DNA of 49,241 nt, taken from positions 1 through 49,241 of the forward strand of contig NZ_FXTB01000015.1 of the NCBI RefSeq assembly GCF_900182605.1, in the 5' to 3' direction. The notes below the pieces were generated by a model. The model was given only the letters and a program-made list of their open reading frames with translations, ran no database searches and was not told the DNA's origin. The stretch's first letter is position 1, and every line of letters begins with the position of its first letter. The translations under genes and the position numbers were made by a program. This document shows, in pieces, positions 27,110 through 36,220 of the stretch. The DNA is from Saccharicrinis carchari. Lineage in GTDB: Bacteria; Bacteroidota; Bacteroidia; Bacteroidales; Marinilabiliaceae.

Positions 27110-28237
27110 ATGGAAGTAATCTTTATCAGTGGAATATTTTTGTCATTCTTTATTGCCTTTTTGTTATTGACAAAAAAGCAAAAGGCATTAACAGATAAAA
27201 TTTTGGCTATTTGGCTTACCGTTATCGGTATTCATCTGTTGGGTTATTATTATAATCAGATAGGATACTGGGAGATTTATCCACACCTTATTGGAACCAC
27301 TGCTCCGTTTCCCTTACTTCACGGCCCCTTATTATTTTTATACACGCTCTATTCCTTGCGTAACGACCGGAAAGTGCGGACGATAGATTATCTGCATTTT
27401 ACTCCGGTGCTGGTAGCATATTTATACATGTCTAACTTTTTTTTCTTTTATACCGCAAAAGAAAAAAAGATGTTGGATAGAGGAGAAATAGCAGATTTCA
27501 GCGTTTTTGCATTGATTTTGCTGGTCGTAATTCTAATTTCAGGCATAAGCTACTCTGTTCTTACATATCGACTTACTATCCGGCACCAACATAAAATAAA
27601 CAAATATTTTTCTTATAATGAAGGAATTAGCATTAAATGGTTGCATAATTGTATTCTGAGTATCGGACTAGTCTTTTTGTCTGCAACAGTAATTATTGTA
27701 TCACGCGATGCGTTTGGAGTTCAGTTTTCATTTAATGCCGATTATATTATTTATCTGATCATCATCGGATTTGTATTTTATATCGGATATTTTGGCATTA
27801 AGCAAGAAAATATTTTCACAAACAATCCAATACCCAAAAATTTAAGTGAAGAAAAACCTGAACTGATCGAAAAATATAAGAATTCTGGTATCGGAAAGGA
27901 TAATGCAACTAAGTTGTATAAAAAATTGCTAAACATTTTGGTTGAAGAAAAGCCTTATCTTGACCCCAAACTCAGTTTGTCTGGATTAGCTCAACTACTG
28001 GAAATTTCGCCAAATCAGCTTTCGCAGATAATCAATCAGGAAGCACAGGTTAATTTTCATGATTTTATAAATAACTATCGCGTTGAAGAATTTATACATA
28101 AAGCCAACAAAAACAAAAAATTTAGCTTACTCGCTTTAGCACTTGATTCAGGATTTAATTCCAAATCATCTTTCAACAATATTTTCAAAAAGCTAAAAGG
28201 ATTAACGCCTTCCCAATACTTGTCAAAACAGTTGTAG
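27110..28237 (+). CDS. Membrane-anchored AraC-family transcriptional regulator
   Basis: The 375-residue protein has an N-terminal membrane domain of about seven helices (about 1-230: for example VIFISGIFLSFFIAFLLLT and ADYIIYLIIIGFVFYIGYFG). A short linker and a C-terminal AraC-type double helix-turn-helix follow (about 275-375: LSLSGLAQLLEISPNQLSQI, then LALDSGFNSKSSFNNIFKKL and GLTPSQYL). The family is common in Bacteroidota, where 7TM-AraC proteins are thought to sense a ligand at the membrane and act directly on DNA. Target genes are unknown. The nearest co-oriented functional genes start beyond an IS fossil, so linkage to the receptor cluster is uncertain. Confidence 0.88.
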   Translation: MEVIFISGIFLSFFIAFLLLTKKQKALTDKILAIWLTVIGIHLLGYYYNQIGYWEIYPHLIGTTAPFPLLHGPLLFLYTLYSLRNDRKVRTIDYLHFTPVLVAYLYMSNFFFFYTAKEKKMLDRGEIADFSVFALILLVVILISGISYSVLTYRLTIRHQHKINKYFSYNEGISIKWLHNCILSIGLVFLSATVIIVSRDAFGVQFSFNADYIIYLIIIGFVFYIGYFGIKQENIFTNNPIPKNLSEEKPELIEKYKNSGIGKDNATKLYKKLLNILVEEKPYLDPKLSLSGLAQLLEISPNQLSQIINQEAQVNFHDFINNYRVEEFIHKANKNKKFSLLALALDSGFNSKSSFNNIFKKLKGLTPSQYLSKQL

Positions 28238-28279
28238 GAAAATATCGAAGTTGATTTATTTGCTTGATTCGTTATTCTT

Positions 28280-28310
28280 GGTCTGACCAGTAAGGTAGAC
28301 CTCATTTTTT
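28280..28310 (+). terminator. Intrinsic terminator after the AraC-type gene
   Basis: GGTCT-GACC (28280-28288) pairs with GGT-AGACC (28294-28301), with one bulged base and an AGTAA loop. TCATTTTTT follows. It lies 43 bp after the stop codon of the regulator gene. Confidence 0.6.
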
Positions 28311-28389
28311 GATCCAAATCTTATTCAAAACGAATACTTAAGTATTGAGTATTTTATTTAATCTTGACATTAATTAGAGTTTGCTGATT

Positions 28390-28597
28390 ATGGCAGGAAA
28401 ACCTAAAAGAATGAGCCAAGAGCAAATACTACAACAGCACAACCAAGGGCACGGAAACAAGACCATAGGCCGTAATTTGAACATCAGCAAGAACACGGTC
28501 AAGAGTTACCTTAAGAAATACAGAAGTTCGAAAATAAGTCTTTCCACGTTGCTTAAGATGGAAGACCATGTGCTTGAAAAAGTCACGTTCACTCAGA
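28390..28597 (+). pseudogene. IS21-family istA 5' fragment
   Basis: The ATG at 28390 opens MAGKPKRMSQEQILQQHNQG, then a helix-turn-helix IGRNLNISKNTVKSYLKKY and the SLSTLLKMEDHVLEK segment. This is the N-terminal DNA-binding part of an IstA transposase. The resemblance ends around 28597, where sequence of an unrelated transposase begins. No integrase core follows. It is a remnant, probably made by insertion or deletion between two IS elements. Confidence 0.7.
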
Positions 28598-29236
28598 TCG
28601 GGCAACCGATGGGTTATTTTGGCTCATAAAATCCCATGCGATCCTTTGGTGAGCATATATCAAAAGCAAATGGGCAACGGCAAAACCGGTACGGGCGGCA
28701 TCAACCCGCGTGTTATGGTGGGTGCCTTTATCATAGAACACATGTGCGATCTGAACGATCGGGAAGCTGTACTTCAGATACAGGAGAACATGCATATGCA
28801 GTACCTGCTGGGCTCGGTAGCAAATACAAACAAAGGTTTGGGTTTTATCCCCGGGAAGTATTGGCCGATAAAATATACTGTACACGAGCGAACCGTAAAA
28901 AGCTCAAGGAACTCGGCATAGGGCTCCAGGCTAAACCGCTGGGAAGGGCAAAGGCGGTGGGTGTGGAACACGTAAGACTGGGCGAAAGGAATCCCATCGA
29001 AGACAAGTGGACAAGCCAAAACAGCTTACGGAGTGAACAGGATAAGAGCAAGGCTCCCAAATACCAGCGAATCCTGGATAGCCACAATAATACTGATACT
29101 GAACCTGGTCAAACTGGCTGGGGAGGTATCACTTGCCCCAACTTTTTCAGCACAGTGGATGGCGGGAATGATGAAAGAAACTTTGAGAATCATATTAAAA
29201 TGTTCGCCAGAGAATTGTAAAATGCAATTAACTTAA
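28598..29236 (+). pseudogene. IS1182/IS5-like transposase remnant with deletion and frameshifts
   Basis: Three frames carry consecutive pieces of one transposase. The first has HKIPCDPLVSIYQKQMGNGK and VMVGAFIIEHMCDLNDREAV up to MQYLLG (about 28625-28815). The second has FGFYPREVLADKIYCTRANR and AKPLGRAKAV up to NPIEDK (about 28820-29010). The third has GQAKTAYGVNRIRARLPN and LILNLVKLAGE (about 29012-29236). The step from the first to the second piece skips the central domain with the first catalytic aspartate, so there is a large internal deletion. A frameshift separates the second and third. It cannot code for an active transposase. Confidence 0.75.
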
Positions 29237-29279
29237 ACAGCATGCCCTAATTAGACTCCAGTCAGGTAAATTTAACAGT

Positions 29280-30656
29280 CTAATTCTTTCTTGTAGCATC
29301 CATCCAATTGATTGCATTTTCTGCAACAACAGTACTATAATTTTTCATGGAATAATTATGATATTCATTCGAATCCAAAATCTTAGTATTTTTATCCATA
29401 TTTTCAAAGTAAACAAAGTCATGATCTGTATTCGATACAATATATATATCGGCTTTGTTTGGGGAATTAGTAGAAACAATATCTCTTATCATATGCGCCC
29501 ATTCTGTATTAAGGGCTTGGATATCAAACTCACCATGCAAACATAGTACGTGAGTTGTAATATAAGCCCATTTCTCACAAACATTTATTTCGTTTAGTTC
29601 CTGCCAGTAAACTAAAGACCGATTCAGATAGCGTTCATTTTTAAAATCCTCCAAAAGACCATGTTCTGTAAGAAAACTTTTATGCTTCATGTTTTTCAAT
29701 ATTTCCTGACTATTTTCCTTCTGAATTAATAAATCATACCAAAATGGAATAAAACCTCTCAGATTTTTAGATATTTGAACTGCTGATTTTTTCCAAATAT
29801 AACCTTGTTCCCATTTTACATCAATTAGGTATTCAAACCAAGATTTAACAACTGTACCATACGCTATTATCCCTCTTGGAGAATATTCTTCTGCAAGTAT
29901 TGGGGCAATAATGCCTCCCACAGAATGACCAAAAAGAAAAATATTAGTACTATCTATTTTTGGGTTTTTAATCAAGGATTGATATGCCTGTTTAAATGTT
30001 GAGCATTCTGAATGAAATCCCATTTGCATGCAATCAAAAGAACTTTCACTGTCTCCAACGCCTGCTTTTTCCAATCTGTACACAGCGTAACCCGAATTCA
30101 CCAAATCCTCATAAAATTTTAAGTATGGACTATTCTTATAAAATGGTTGTTCTACACTCAAACAAGAGTACCCTTGAATAAAGAATACAACAGGGCAATT
30201 TACTTTTCCTTTTGGTTTATGCAAAATAGTTCTCAATTTACAGCCCTGAAAATCAACAAAGTCATAGTAAACATCAGCAGATTCAGATATTTCAAATGGC
30301 TTGCCAACCGCTATTATTGTTTCAGCCTTTTCTAAACCATTAAAAGTATAGTTAATTATTAAGAAATCACCTTCCCTAATATTATTCATGGTTTTGATGG
30401 CATCCGCCTTTGTTCTTATAGGCACATCGTTAATCTTATTTAAAATCGCCCCTTTACACAATTTGGTATGATTAGCAGTAGAATTAGGGAAAATATAGTT
30501 AACATATACTCCATTAATAATCGGATTTTTTGCTTTGATAGAATCAGGAATTTCCTTCATCACAACCCCTAAAAATGCTCTTCTTTCTAAAGTCTGTGAA
30601 AAATTTCTTAAACAAGGAAATAATAAAATAAACATAAGAAGCCACCTTAAAATCAT
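29280..30656 (-). CDS. Exported PDZ-alpha/beta hydrolase
   Basis: I start at the ATG at 30656-30654, which gives a good signal peptide (MILRWLLMFILLFPCLRNFS). An in-frame TTG 51 bases upstream exists but would add a polar extension. The 458-residue product has a PDZ-like domain first (about 25-120: AFLGVVMKEIPDS, GAILNKINDVPI). An alpha/beta hydrolase domain follows, with the oxyanion strand FFIQGY (~159-164), nucleophile elbow GHSVGG (S245), a candidate acid D378 (HGEFD) and histidine H412 (TDHDF). It resembles dienelactone-hydrolase or S9/S15-like exported hydrolases. The substrate (ester or peptide) is unknown. It is transcribed divergently from the lipoprotein pseudogene. Confidence 0.8.
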   Translation of the reverse strand: MILRWLLMFILLFPCLRNFSQTLERRAFLGVVMKEIPDSIKAKNPIINGVYVNYIFPNSTANHTKLCKGAILNKINDVPIRTKADAIKTMNNIREGDFLIINYTFNGLEKAETIIAVGKPFEISESADVYYDFVDFQGCKLRTILHKPKGKVNCPVVFFIQGYSCLSVEQPFYKNSPYLKFYEDLVNSGYAVYRLEKAGVGDSESSFDCMQMGFHSECSTFKQAYQSLIKNPKIDSTNIFLFGHSVGGIIAPILAEEYSPRGIIAYGTVVKSWFEYLIDVKWEQGYIWKKSAVQISKNLRGFIPFWYDLLIQKENSQEILKNMKHKSFLTEHGLLEDFKNERYLNRSLVYWQELNEINVCEKWAYITTHVLCLHGEFDIQALNTEWAHMIRDIVSTNSPNKADIYIVSNTDHDFVYFENMDKNTKILDSNEYHNYSMKNYSTVVAENAINWMDATRKN

Positions 30657-30958
30657 ACCGAGTATTATTCTTACTAATGAGTCGTTATTTATTTTGTTTC
30701 GAAACAAAAGTAATTATAAAAAATAAAATAACCACTTATTCATATCCTTGGGTTGAATCTACAAATTGTCAATCAGGGCAATTTGAAAGATAAAATTGCG
30801 CCTCTTCTCTTTAGAATAAAGATCAATTTTATAATAAAAAAAATAGGAGTACAGACTTATAGGTAGCCCTCCTATGAGTTTAAACCTATATTAAGCGATT
30901 AATTTTGCTATTTGACTTTTATTCGTATAAAAAAAATCAAACTTAAATAATAGATAAA

Positions 30959-31576
30959 ATGCTAAACAAATTAATTTACGTATTAATTGCATTCAGTATT
31001 TTAAGCTGTAGCGATACTGAAAAGACAAAAAAGACGTCATTACGAAATAATTGTGGAATCTAATTATTATGCATCACAACGTTAATAGAGTTAAAACAAT
31101 TAGGTTTTCTTGGAGATAATCCCAACCCGGAATACTTATCATGGCGCAATAAACTATCAGAAGTTGACGATGATAAAAAATTTAAAGCGCCAGTTTCCGG
31201 AAAACTTTTATTTACTTTTATATATCAACTTCTCGGTTATATAAAGCCGAAAAATACATAATATTTTCAGAGAGCTATGGAAGGCTGTATAGGTTTTGTA
31301 AAGACTGGATCCATTAAAAAGTTAAAATCAATCTGGCCGGATCAAACTAAATATTTAGAATTATGGTATAACCCTGTTTACATTAAGATTGTATTTGAAG
31401 ACATTGGTGATAACATGAAAGATGTTCTTGAAACACTAAGAGTATGGTCGGAATATATATTATCCATATGGGATCCTTATCAGCCCATATATAATTTGAA
31501 AATGAAAGATTACCCGTCACTCATTATAAAGTTTCATCAATACTTCAGCAATGGGATAGTATCAAGGATTTTGTGA
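30959..31576 (+). pseudogene. Lipoprotein gene broken by two in-frame stop codons
   Basis: The ATG at 30959 begins MLNKLIYVLIAFSILSCSDT, a clear lipoprotein signal with Cys17. TAA at 31061-31063 ends it after 34 residues. The same reading frame then stays open: ELKQLGFLGDNPNPEYLSW and FKAPVSGKLLFTFIYQLLGY to a second TAA (31259-31261), and again from 31277 (MEGCIGFVKTG, YLELWYNPVYIKIVFEDIGD) to 31576. One frame with only two stops over 205 codons looks like a gene recently inactivated by nonsense mutation. I recognise no family. Both stops are TAA, which argues against recoding. Confidence 0.6.
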
Positions 31577-32135
31577 GTAACCATTCGATAAGTTTATTAC
31601 ATATATATGCCCTGAAAGTAGTACAACTGCAAGCAGTATTGGATCTTAAAAAAATGTTTTTAGCTCAATGTATTCAAGAAATATTCTTAAGTGTTCTATC
31701 GTTCATGAGTTTGGTGTTCGATATTTTTCATTTGATGAATTTGCCGCAAGATAAAAGTCAGCTGAAATTATGAGAGCCTATAATGATAATTTCTTGTGTA
31801 TTATTGAAACAGAGGTCTGTTTCATGAAGAGTAAGATACTAACATTTGAAAGGGATTATTTCATTACGGAAATGCAACTCGAAAATATTTTTGAATTTAG
31901 AAGAAAAAACATCAAAATGAACTGAATATCTATGAATTTACAACTAAACTTTATGTTGAAGCTAAAAAAGATTCAATAATCATACAGTCCTAAGGAAAGA
32001 ACTAAAGTACTGTTATGCTGACGCATATGCGTACAAACTTATATGTTTGGACACCTTTTTAGTCTATACTTATAAGTTTGGGCGATTGCCTTTAGCATTT
32101 GGTTTTACTTTGCTCTAAACAATCCATTAAAAACT
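31577..32135 (+). other. Decayed coding debris upstream of the CPBP-receptor fusion gene
   Basis: No intact gene is supported. A short frame at 31770-31925 (51 codons, MRAYNDNFLCIIETEVCFMK) and another at 31573-31773 in a different frame look like frameshifted continuations of the lipoprotein pseudogene. The last 200 bp before 32136 should contain the promoter of the six-gene cluster that starts there; I could not place a -7/-33 pair with confidence. Confidence 0.35.
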
Positions 32136-35100
32136 ATGAGTACGGTAGAGCAAGAAAATCAAATTATCAAGAAATACAAAAGCCCGTTTTCTTTTTATCT
32201 TTTATCCTTGGTAATCCCATGGTTCTTGTGGTTTATTGGTGCTTATTTAAGTCATAAAACGCCCTATTCTTCAACCTTAGAATGGGTAACAGGAATAATC
32301 ATTTTTGCAGGTTTACTTGCCCCGGTAATCATTGCACTTTATTTTATGCTACCCGACAAAGAACTCAGAAAAGATTTCTTAGGTCGTTTTTTCAATTTCA
32401 GAAGTATAAAACGTGAATATATTCTGTTGACTTTTTTTCTGATGCTGCTTAGCATTCTGGCAGCTCAGGCTATATCCTTGTTTTTTGGATACCCTGTCTG
32501 TCAGTTTGAACTTAGAGGTTCATTTACCTTTACCTCTGCCCTGTTTCCTGTTTGGTTTTTGTTGATTATATCCCCCATGCTTGAGGAGTTGGCATGGCAC
32601 TCTTACGGGACCGACAGTCTGGTTTCGCGTTTTAACTTGTTTAATGCCTCGCTGATATTTGCCATTTATTGGGCATTCTGGCATTTCCCCTTATCGTTTA
32701 TTAAAGACTACTACCATAGTAACCTAGTAGAATCGGGCACACTCTATTCCATCAATTTTGTAGTAAGTTTGATTCCCTTTGTTTTAATTATGAACTGGTT
32801 GTATTACAAAACGAACAGAAATATTTTACTGGTCATCGTCTTTCATATTTCCGCCGGAATTTTTAATGAGATTTTTGCTACGCATCCGATGAGTAAAGTC
32901 ATCCAAACGGGTTTGTTATCGCTATTTGCATACTATATTATTACCAATGACAAACCATTCTTTTTCTCAAAAGAGTCAAAATCAACAAACAGAAAAGTCA
33001 ACACTATTTCAGCTCTTAAGAGTATCAAATCCGGCTTTAGGGTTTTCATTCTTGGTGTTTTTCTGTTAGGAACTTCAATAGGTATACCGGCTCAGGAAAT
33101 CACACAAACCATTAGCGGGAAAGTATTTGACGATATGACTAATGAGTCGTTACCCTTTGCCACCATTGTTGCAAAAAGTAGTGATCCACTCATTGGAACG
33201 GTTACCGATACAGAAGGAAATTTTGTTCTAGAAAATATAACAGTGGGGCGCCAAGCCATATCTATTTCAATGATTGGGTACGACACCTATGAAATTAAAG
33301 AGATAATGGTTGGTTCGGGTCAAATTATTAATTTGAATATTGGAATGAACCAAAGCAGTACCGGACTTGATGAAGTAGTAGTTCGCGTGAATAAATCAAC
33401 AGCCTTAAACAGCATGGCCACCGTAAGCAGCCGTCAGTTTACTGTAGAAGAAACCCAGCGTTATGCCGGAGGAATGGACGATCCTGCACGCTTGGCATCA
33501 TCGTTTGCCGGGGTATCCAATCCGTCCATCAGCGACAATGGAATTTCTATACGCGGCAATAATCCCGACGGGCTCTTGTGGCGTATCGAAGGTGTTGAAG
33601 TACCTAATCCAAACCACTTTGCCAACCTTACCATAGCCGGTGGTGGCTTAATGTCGGCCATCAGTAATCAAGTGATGGGTAATAGCGACTTTTTCACGGG
33701 AGCTTTTCCTGCTGAATATGGAAATGCTTCTTCGGGTGTGTTCGATATAAAATTACGTGAAGGGAATCGCAACAAAAAACAATATGCATTCGAAGCCGGA
33801 ATTTTAGGTGTTGGGGCAATGGCACAAGGGCCTATGGCAAAAAACTCCGATGCTTCCTATATTGTGAATTACCGTAATTCAACGATGGCGCTGCTTGCCC
33901 CACTTCTTCCCAGTGATGCCGGTGTGTTGAAATATCAGGATCTTTCGTTCAAAACCAATTTCCCCACAAAAAAGCATGGAACATTTACCCTTTGGGGAAT
34001 TGGCATCCTTGACGGCATAATCAATGAAGCTATTGATAGCACAAGCTGGGAGTCTGATTTCGACCGCGATAACTCAAAGACTGCCATGTATATGTATGCA
34101 ACAGCCCTGTCGCATAAGATAAGTTTACCCGGTAATACATTTTTGAAAACTTCGGCCGCCTTTACAGGAGGTGGATTAGATTTTTCAGAAGAACGATTGA
34201 ATTACGACCAGGAAGCACATCCGCAATCGAAAGCGGAAAACAATACCAGCTGTATCACCCTGCAAAGTGAAATCACCAAACGTTTTAATGAAAATCACAG
34301 TAATAAATCCGGGCTTCGTTATGCGCATCACTTTTATGGTCTTGATGTGGAGGAATCTCCGGCTGAAGGAGAAATGCCTGTCCAAATTGCAAATCAAACG
34401 GGCCATACCGGATTTATTCAAGTGTTTTCGCAGTCGAAAATTAATGTAATGCCCGACCTAGTGCTAAATGCCGGTATCAATTCGCAATATTTGTTATTGA
34501 ATAAGGGATTTTCCGTCGAGCCTCGTGTTGGGGTAAAATACCGCATTAATCCGAAACACAACCTTGGCTTTGCTTATGGCATTCACAGTAGAATGGAACA
34601 GTTATCAGTTTATTTTGCTTCGGTTAACGGAAGCTCGCCCAATAAGAACCTCGATTTTACAAAATCATCGCATTATGTACTTTCATATCATACAAAAATT
34701 ACCGATGATCTGCATTTAAACATCGAGCCCTATTATCAGCAACTAAAACATGTTCCGCTGGCTCAAACAGGGTATGTCTCAACGTTGAACAATAGCAACA
34801 ATCTATTCTTTAACGATGCGCTTGTAAGCGAAGGGAAAGGGCGAAATCTTGGTATTGATCTTACACTTGAAAAGTTCTTGAGCCATGGATATTACTACAT
34901 GCTAACAGCTTCAGTCTTCGATTCAAAATATACAGGAGCTGATGATATTGAAAGAAATACCCGTTTTAATCGAAATTATGTTTTCAACCTCTTGTTCGGT
35001 AAAGAGTGGCAAATTCGACAAAACAATATTCTCAGTGCTAATATAAGGGCGAATTACCTGGGTGGCAACCGTATAGAACCTATTGATATGGAAGCATCGA

Positions 35101-35363
35101 TGCAACAACGGGACGTGGTGTATGGTGAAACCGGCCGAAATGTGGCATTTAGTAAAAAACATGACGATTTACCAGTGGTTTCGTTAACCCTTTCGTATCG
35201 GAAAAACAGGACCAAATATTCATCGGTATGGTCTCTTCAAGTATTAAATCTCAACGGTGCCAAAGAATACGCTCGGGATTTTTATAATATAAAAACCAAT
35301 ACGCTCGATACGCAGTATGATGATCTTGTAATTCCTAACATCAGCTATAAAATTGAATTTTAA
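32136..35363 (+). CDS. CPBP intramembrane protease fused to a TonB-dependent receptor
   Basis: The 1075-residue protein is a fusion. Residues 1-270 form a CPBP-family (Abi/Rce1-like) intramembrane protease with about eight helices. Motif 1 is E150-E151-x-x-W154-H155 (SPMLEELAWHSYG), where most members have Arg at the last position. Motif 2 contains H183 (AFWHFP) and motif 3 H237 with N244 (VFHISAGIFN). A polar linker (271-300) leads to a hydrophobic stretch ending in a signal-peptidase-like site (FILGVFLLGTSIGIPAQ, about 304-320). Then come a CarboxypepD_reg-like domain (about 321-410), a TonB-box-like DEVVVRVNK, a plug and a barrel ending in ISYKIEF. No methionine lies between 252 and 334, so the receptor cannot start separately at an ATG with its signal intact. 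Probably signal peptidase separates the halves; that is inference. Confidence 0.85.
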   Translation: MSTVEQENQIIKKYKSPFSFYLLSLVIPWFLWFIGAYLSHKTPYSSTLEWVTGIIIFAGLLAPVIIALYFMLPDKELRKDFLGRFFNFRSIKREYILLTFFLMLLSILAAQAISLFFGYPVCQFELRGSFTFTSALFPVWFLLIISPMLEELAWHSYGTDSLVSRFNLFNASLIFAIYWAFWHFPLSFIKDYYHSNLVESGTLYSINFVVSLIPFVLIMNWLYYKTNRNILLVIVFHISAGIFNEIFATHPMSKVIQTGLLSLFAYYIITNDKPFFFSKESKSTNRKVNTISALKSIKSGFRVFILGVFLLGTSIGIPAQEITQTISGKVFDDMTNESLPFATIVAKSSDPLIGTVTDTEGNFVLENITVGRQAISISMIGYDTYEIKEIMVGSGQIINLNIGMNQSSTGLDEVVVRVNKSTALNSMATVSSRQFTVEETQRYAGGMDDPARLASSFAGVSNPSISDNGISIRGNNPDGLLWRIEGVEVPNPNHFANLTIAGGGLMSAISNQVMGNSDFFTGAFPAEYGNASSGVFDIKLREGNRNKKQYAFEAGILGVGAMAQGPMAKNSDASYIVNYRNSTMALLAPLLPSDAGVLKYQDLSFKTNFPTKKHGTFTLWGIGILDGIINEAIDSTSWESDFDRDNSKTAMYMYATALSHKISLPGNTFLKTSAAFTGGGLDFSEERLNYDQEAHPQSKAENNTSCITLQSEITKRFNENHSNKSGLRYAHHFYGLDVEESPAEGEMPVQIANQTGHTGFIQVFSQSKINVMPDLVLNAGINSQYLLLNKGFSVEPRVGVKYRINPKHNLGFAYGIHSRMEQLSVYFASVNGSSPNKNLDFTKSSHYVLSYHTKITDDLHLNIEPYYQQLKHVPLAQTGYVSTLNNSNNLFFNDALVSEGKGRNLGIDLTLEKFLSHGYYYMLTASVFDSKYTGADDIERNTRFNRNYVFNLLFGKEWQIRQNNILSANIRANYLGGNRIEPIDMEASMQQRDVVYGETGRNVAFSKKHDDLPVVSLTLSYRKNRTKYSSVWSLQVLNLNGAKEYARDFYNIKTNTLDTQYDDLVIPNISYKIEF

Positions 35364-35462
35364 CAATAAACAATACAACATAGGACCATCTATTGGTATA
35401 AATGATAAAAAGATGTTTATCAGGCGATTTTTAATCTTTTCAAAATCTAAGCATCATACAAA

Positions 35463-36143
35463 ATGAGAAAAGTTGTTCTAATAATTATGGTAGGAGTCGT
35501 ATTAAGTTCCTGCGCAGTCACCGAAAAAAGTCAGCGTACTCTAAAATATTCCTTTCAGGCAGGAATAAACAAAGGGGGCATAACTGAAAATACCAATTTA
35601 ACTGTTTTATCAAATCCTCCAGATGAAAACCTTGTAGATGCTTATTCGGGAGCTACACAGTTGGGGGTAAATGCAGGTGTGCATGTGAATAAACCGCTCA
35701 AATACGGCGAAATTGAAAGCGGCTTGGATTATATGTTTAACGTCCAAACATTCAGTTTTGCCCATCAGGAAAATATGTATGTGGGTGTTCGGGAGTTAAA
35801 CGTAAGTCAATTGATGATACCTTTTACGTACAATTTTAGCGTATTAAGAAAAGTATGTCCAACTGCTGAATTACAATTAAAACTTGGACTAACAGGACAA
35901 TTAAATTTTGTGTCAATCAGCAGTACAGGAACATTGCCCGACTATTCAATCAATAGCTTGTCGGGTGGAGGATTGTTCGGAATTTCTGCTTATCCAGTGA
36001 AATTTGAAAATGGCCAAAAATTGGGGTTCTATATCGATGTTTACCGTGGCTCACAGGTTTATGAAGATTATTACAATCAGAAAACATTTGAGACACCGGG
36101 CTCAAGTTTTGTAAAAGGTGGTATTCGATACCGATTTAAATAA
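35463..36143 (+). CDS. Outer-membrane beta-barrel-like lipoprotein, 226 aa
   Basis: The protein starts MRKVVLIIMVGVVLSSCAVT, with a lipobox at VLSSC (Cys17). The mature part has alternating amphipathic strands (YSFQAGINKGGI, LGVNAGVHVNKPLKYGEIES, LMIPFTYNFSVL) and ends in an arginine-tyrosine-rich strand GGIRYRFK. This layout resembles small 8-strand outer-membrane barrel proteins (PorT/OMP_b-brl type). I recognise no specific function. It starts 99 bp after the CPBP-receptor fusion gene and 77 bp before the DUF6544-like gene, so it is probably co-transcribed with them. Confidence 0.7.
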   Translation: MRKVVLIIMVGVVLSSCAVTEKSQRTLKYSFQAGINKGGITENTNLTVLSNPPDENLVDAYSGATQLGVNAGVHVNKPLKYGEIESGLDYMFNVQTFSFAHQENMYVGVRELNVSQLMIPFTYNFSVLRKVCPTAELQLKLGLTGQLNFVSISSTGTLPDYSINSLSGGGLFGISAYPVKFENGQKLGFYIDVYRGSQVYEDYYNQKTFETPGSSFVKGGIRYRFK

Positions 36144-36220
36144 AAATGCTGTTACCATTCAGTCTGATTTGTCAAAGAAATATTCATAAAATGTTTATCA
36201 ATCCATAAAACTCGAAAAAG

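Noticed and set aside
30959-31576. Stop-codon recoding in the lipoprotein frame
   Set aside because: Both stops are TAA, with no visible recoding structure. Nonsense decay is simpler.
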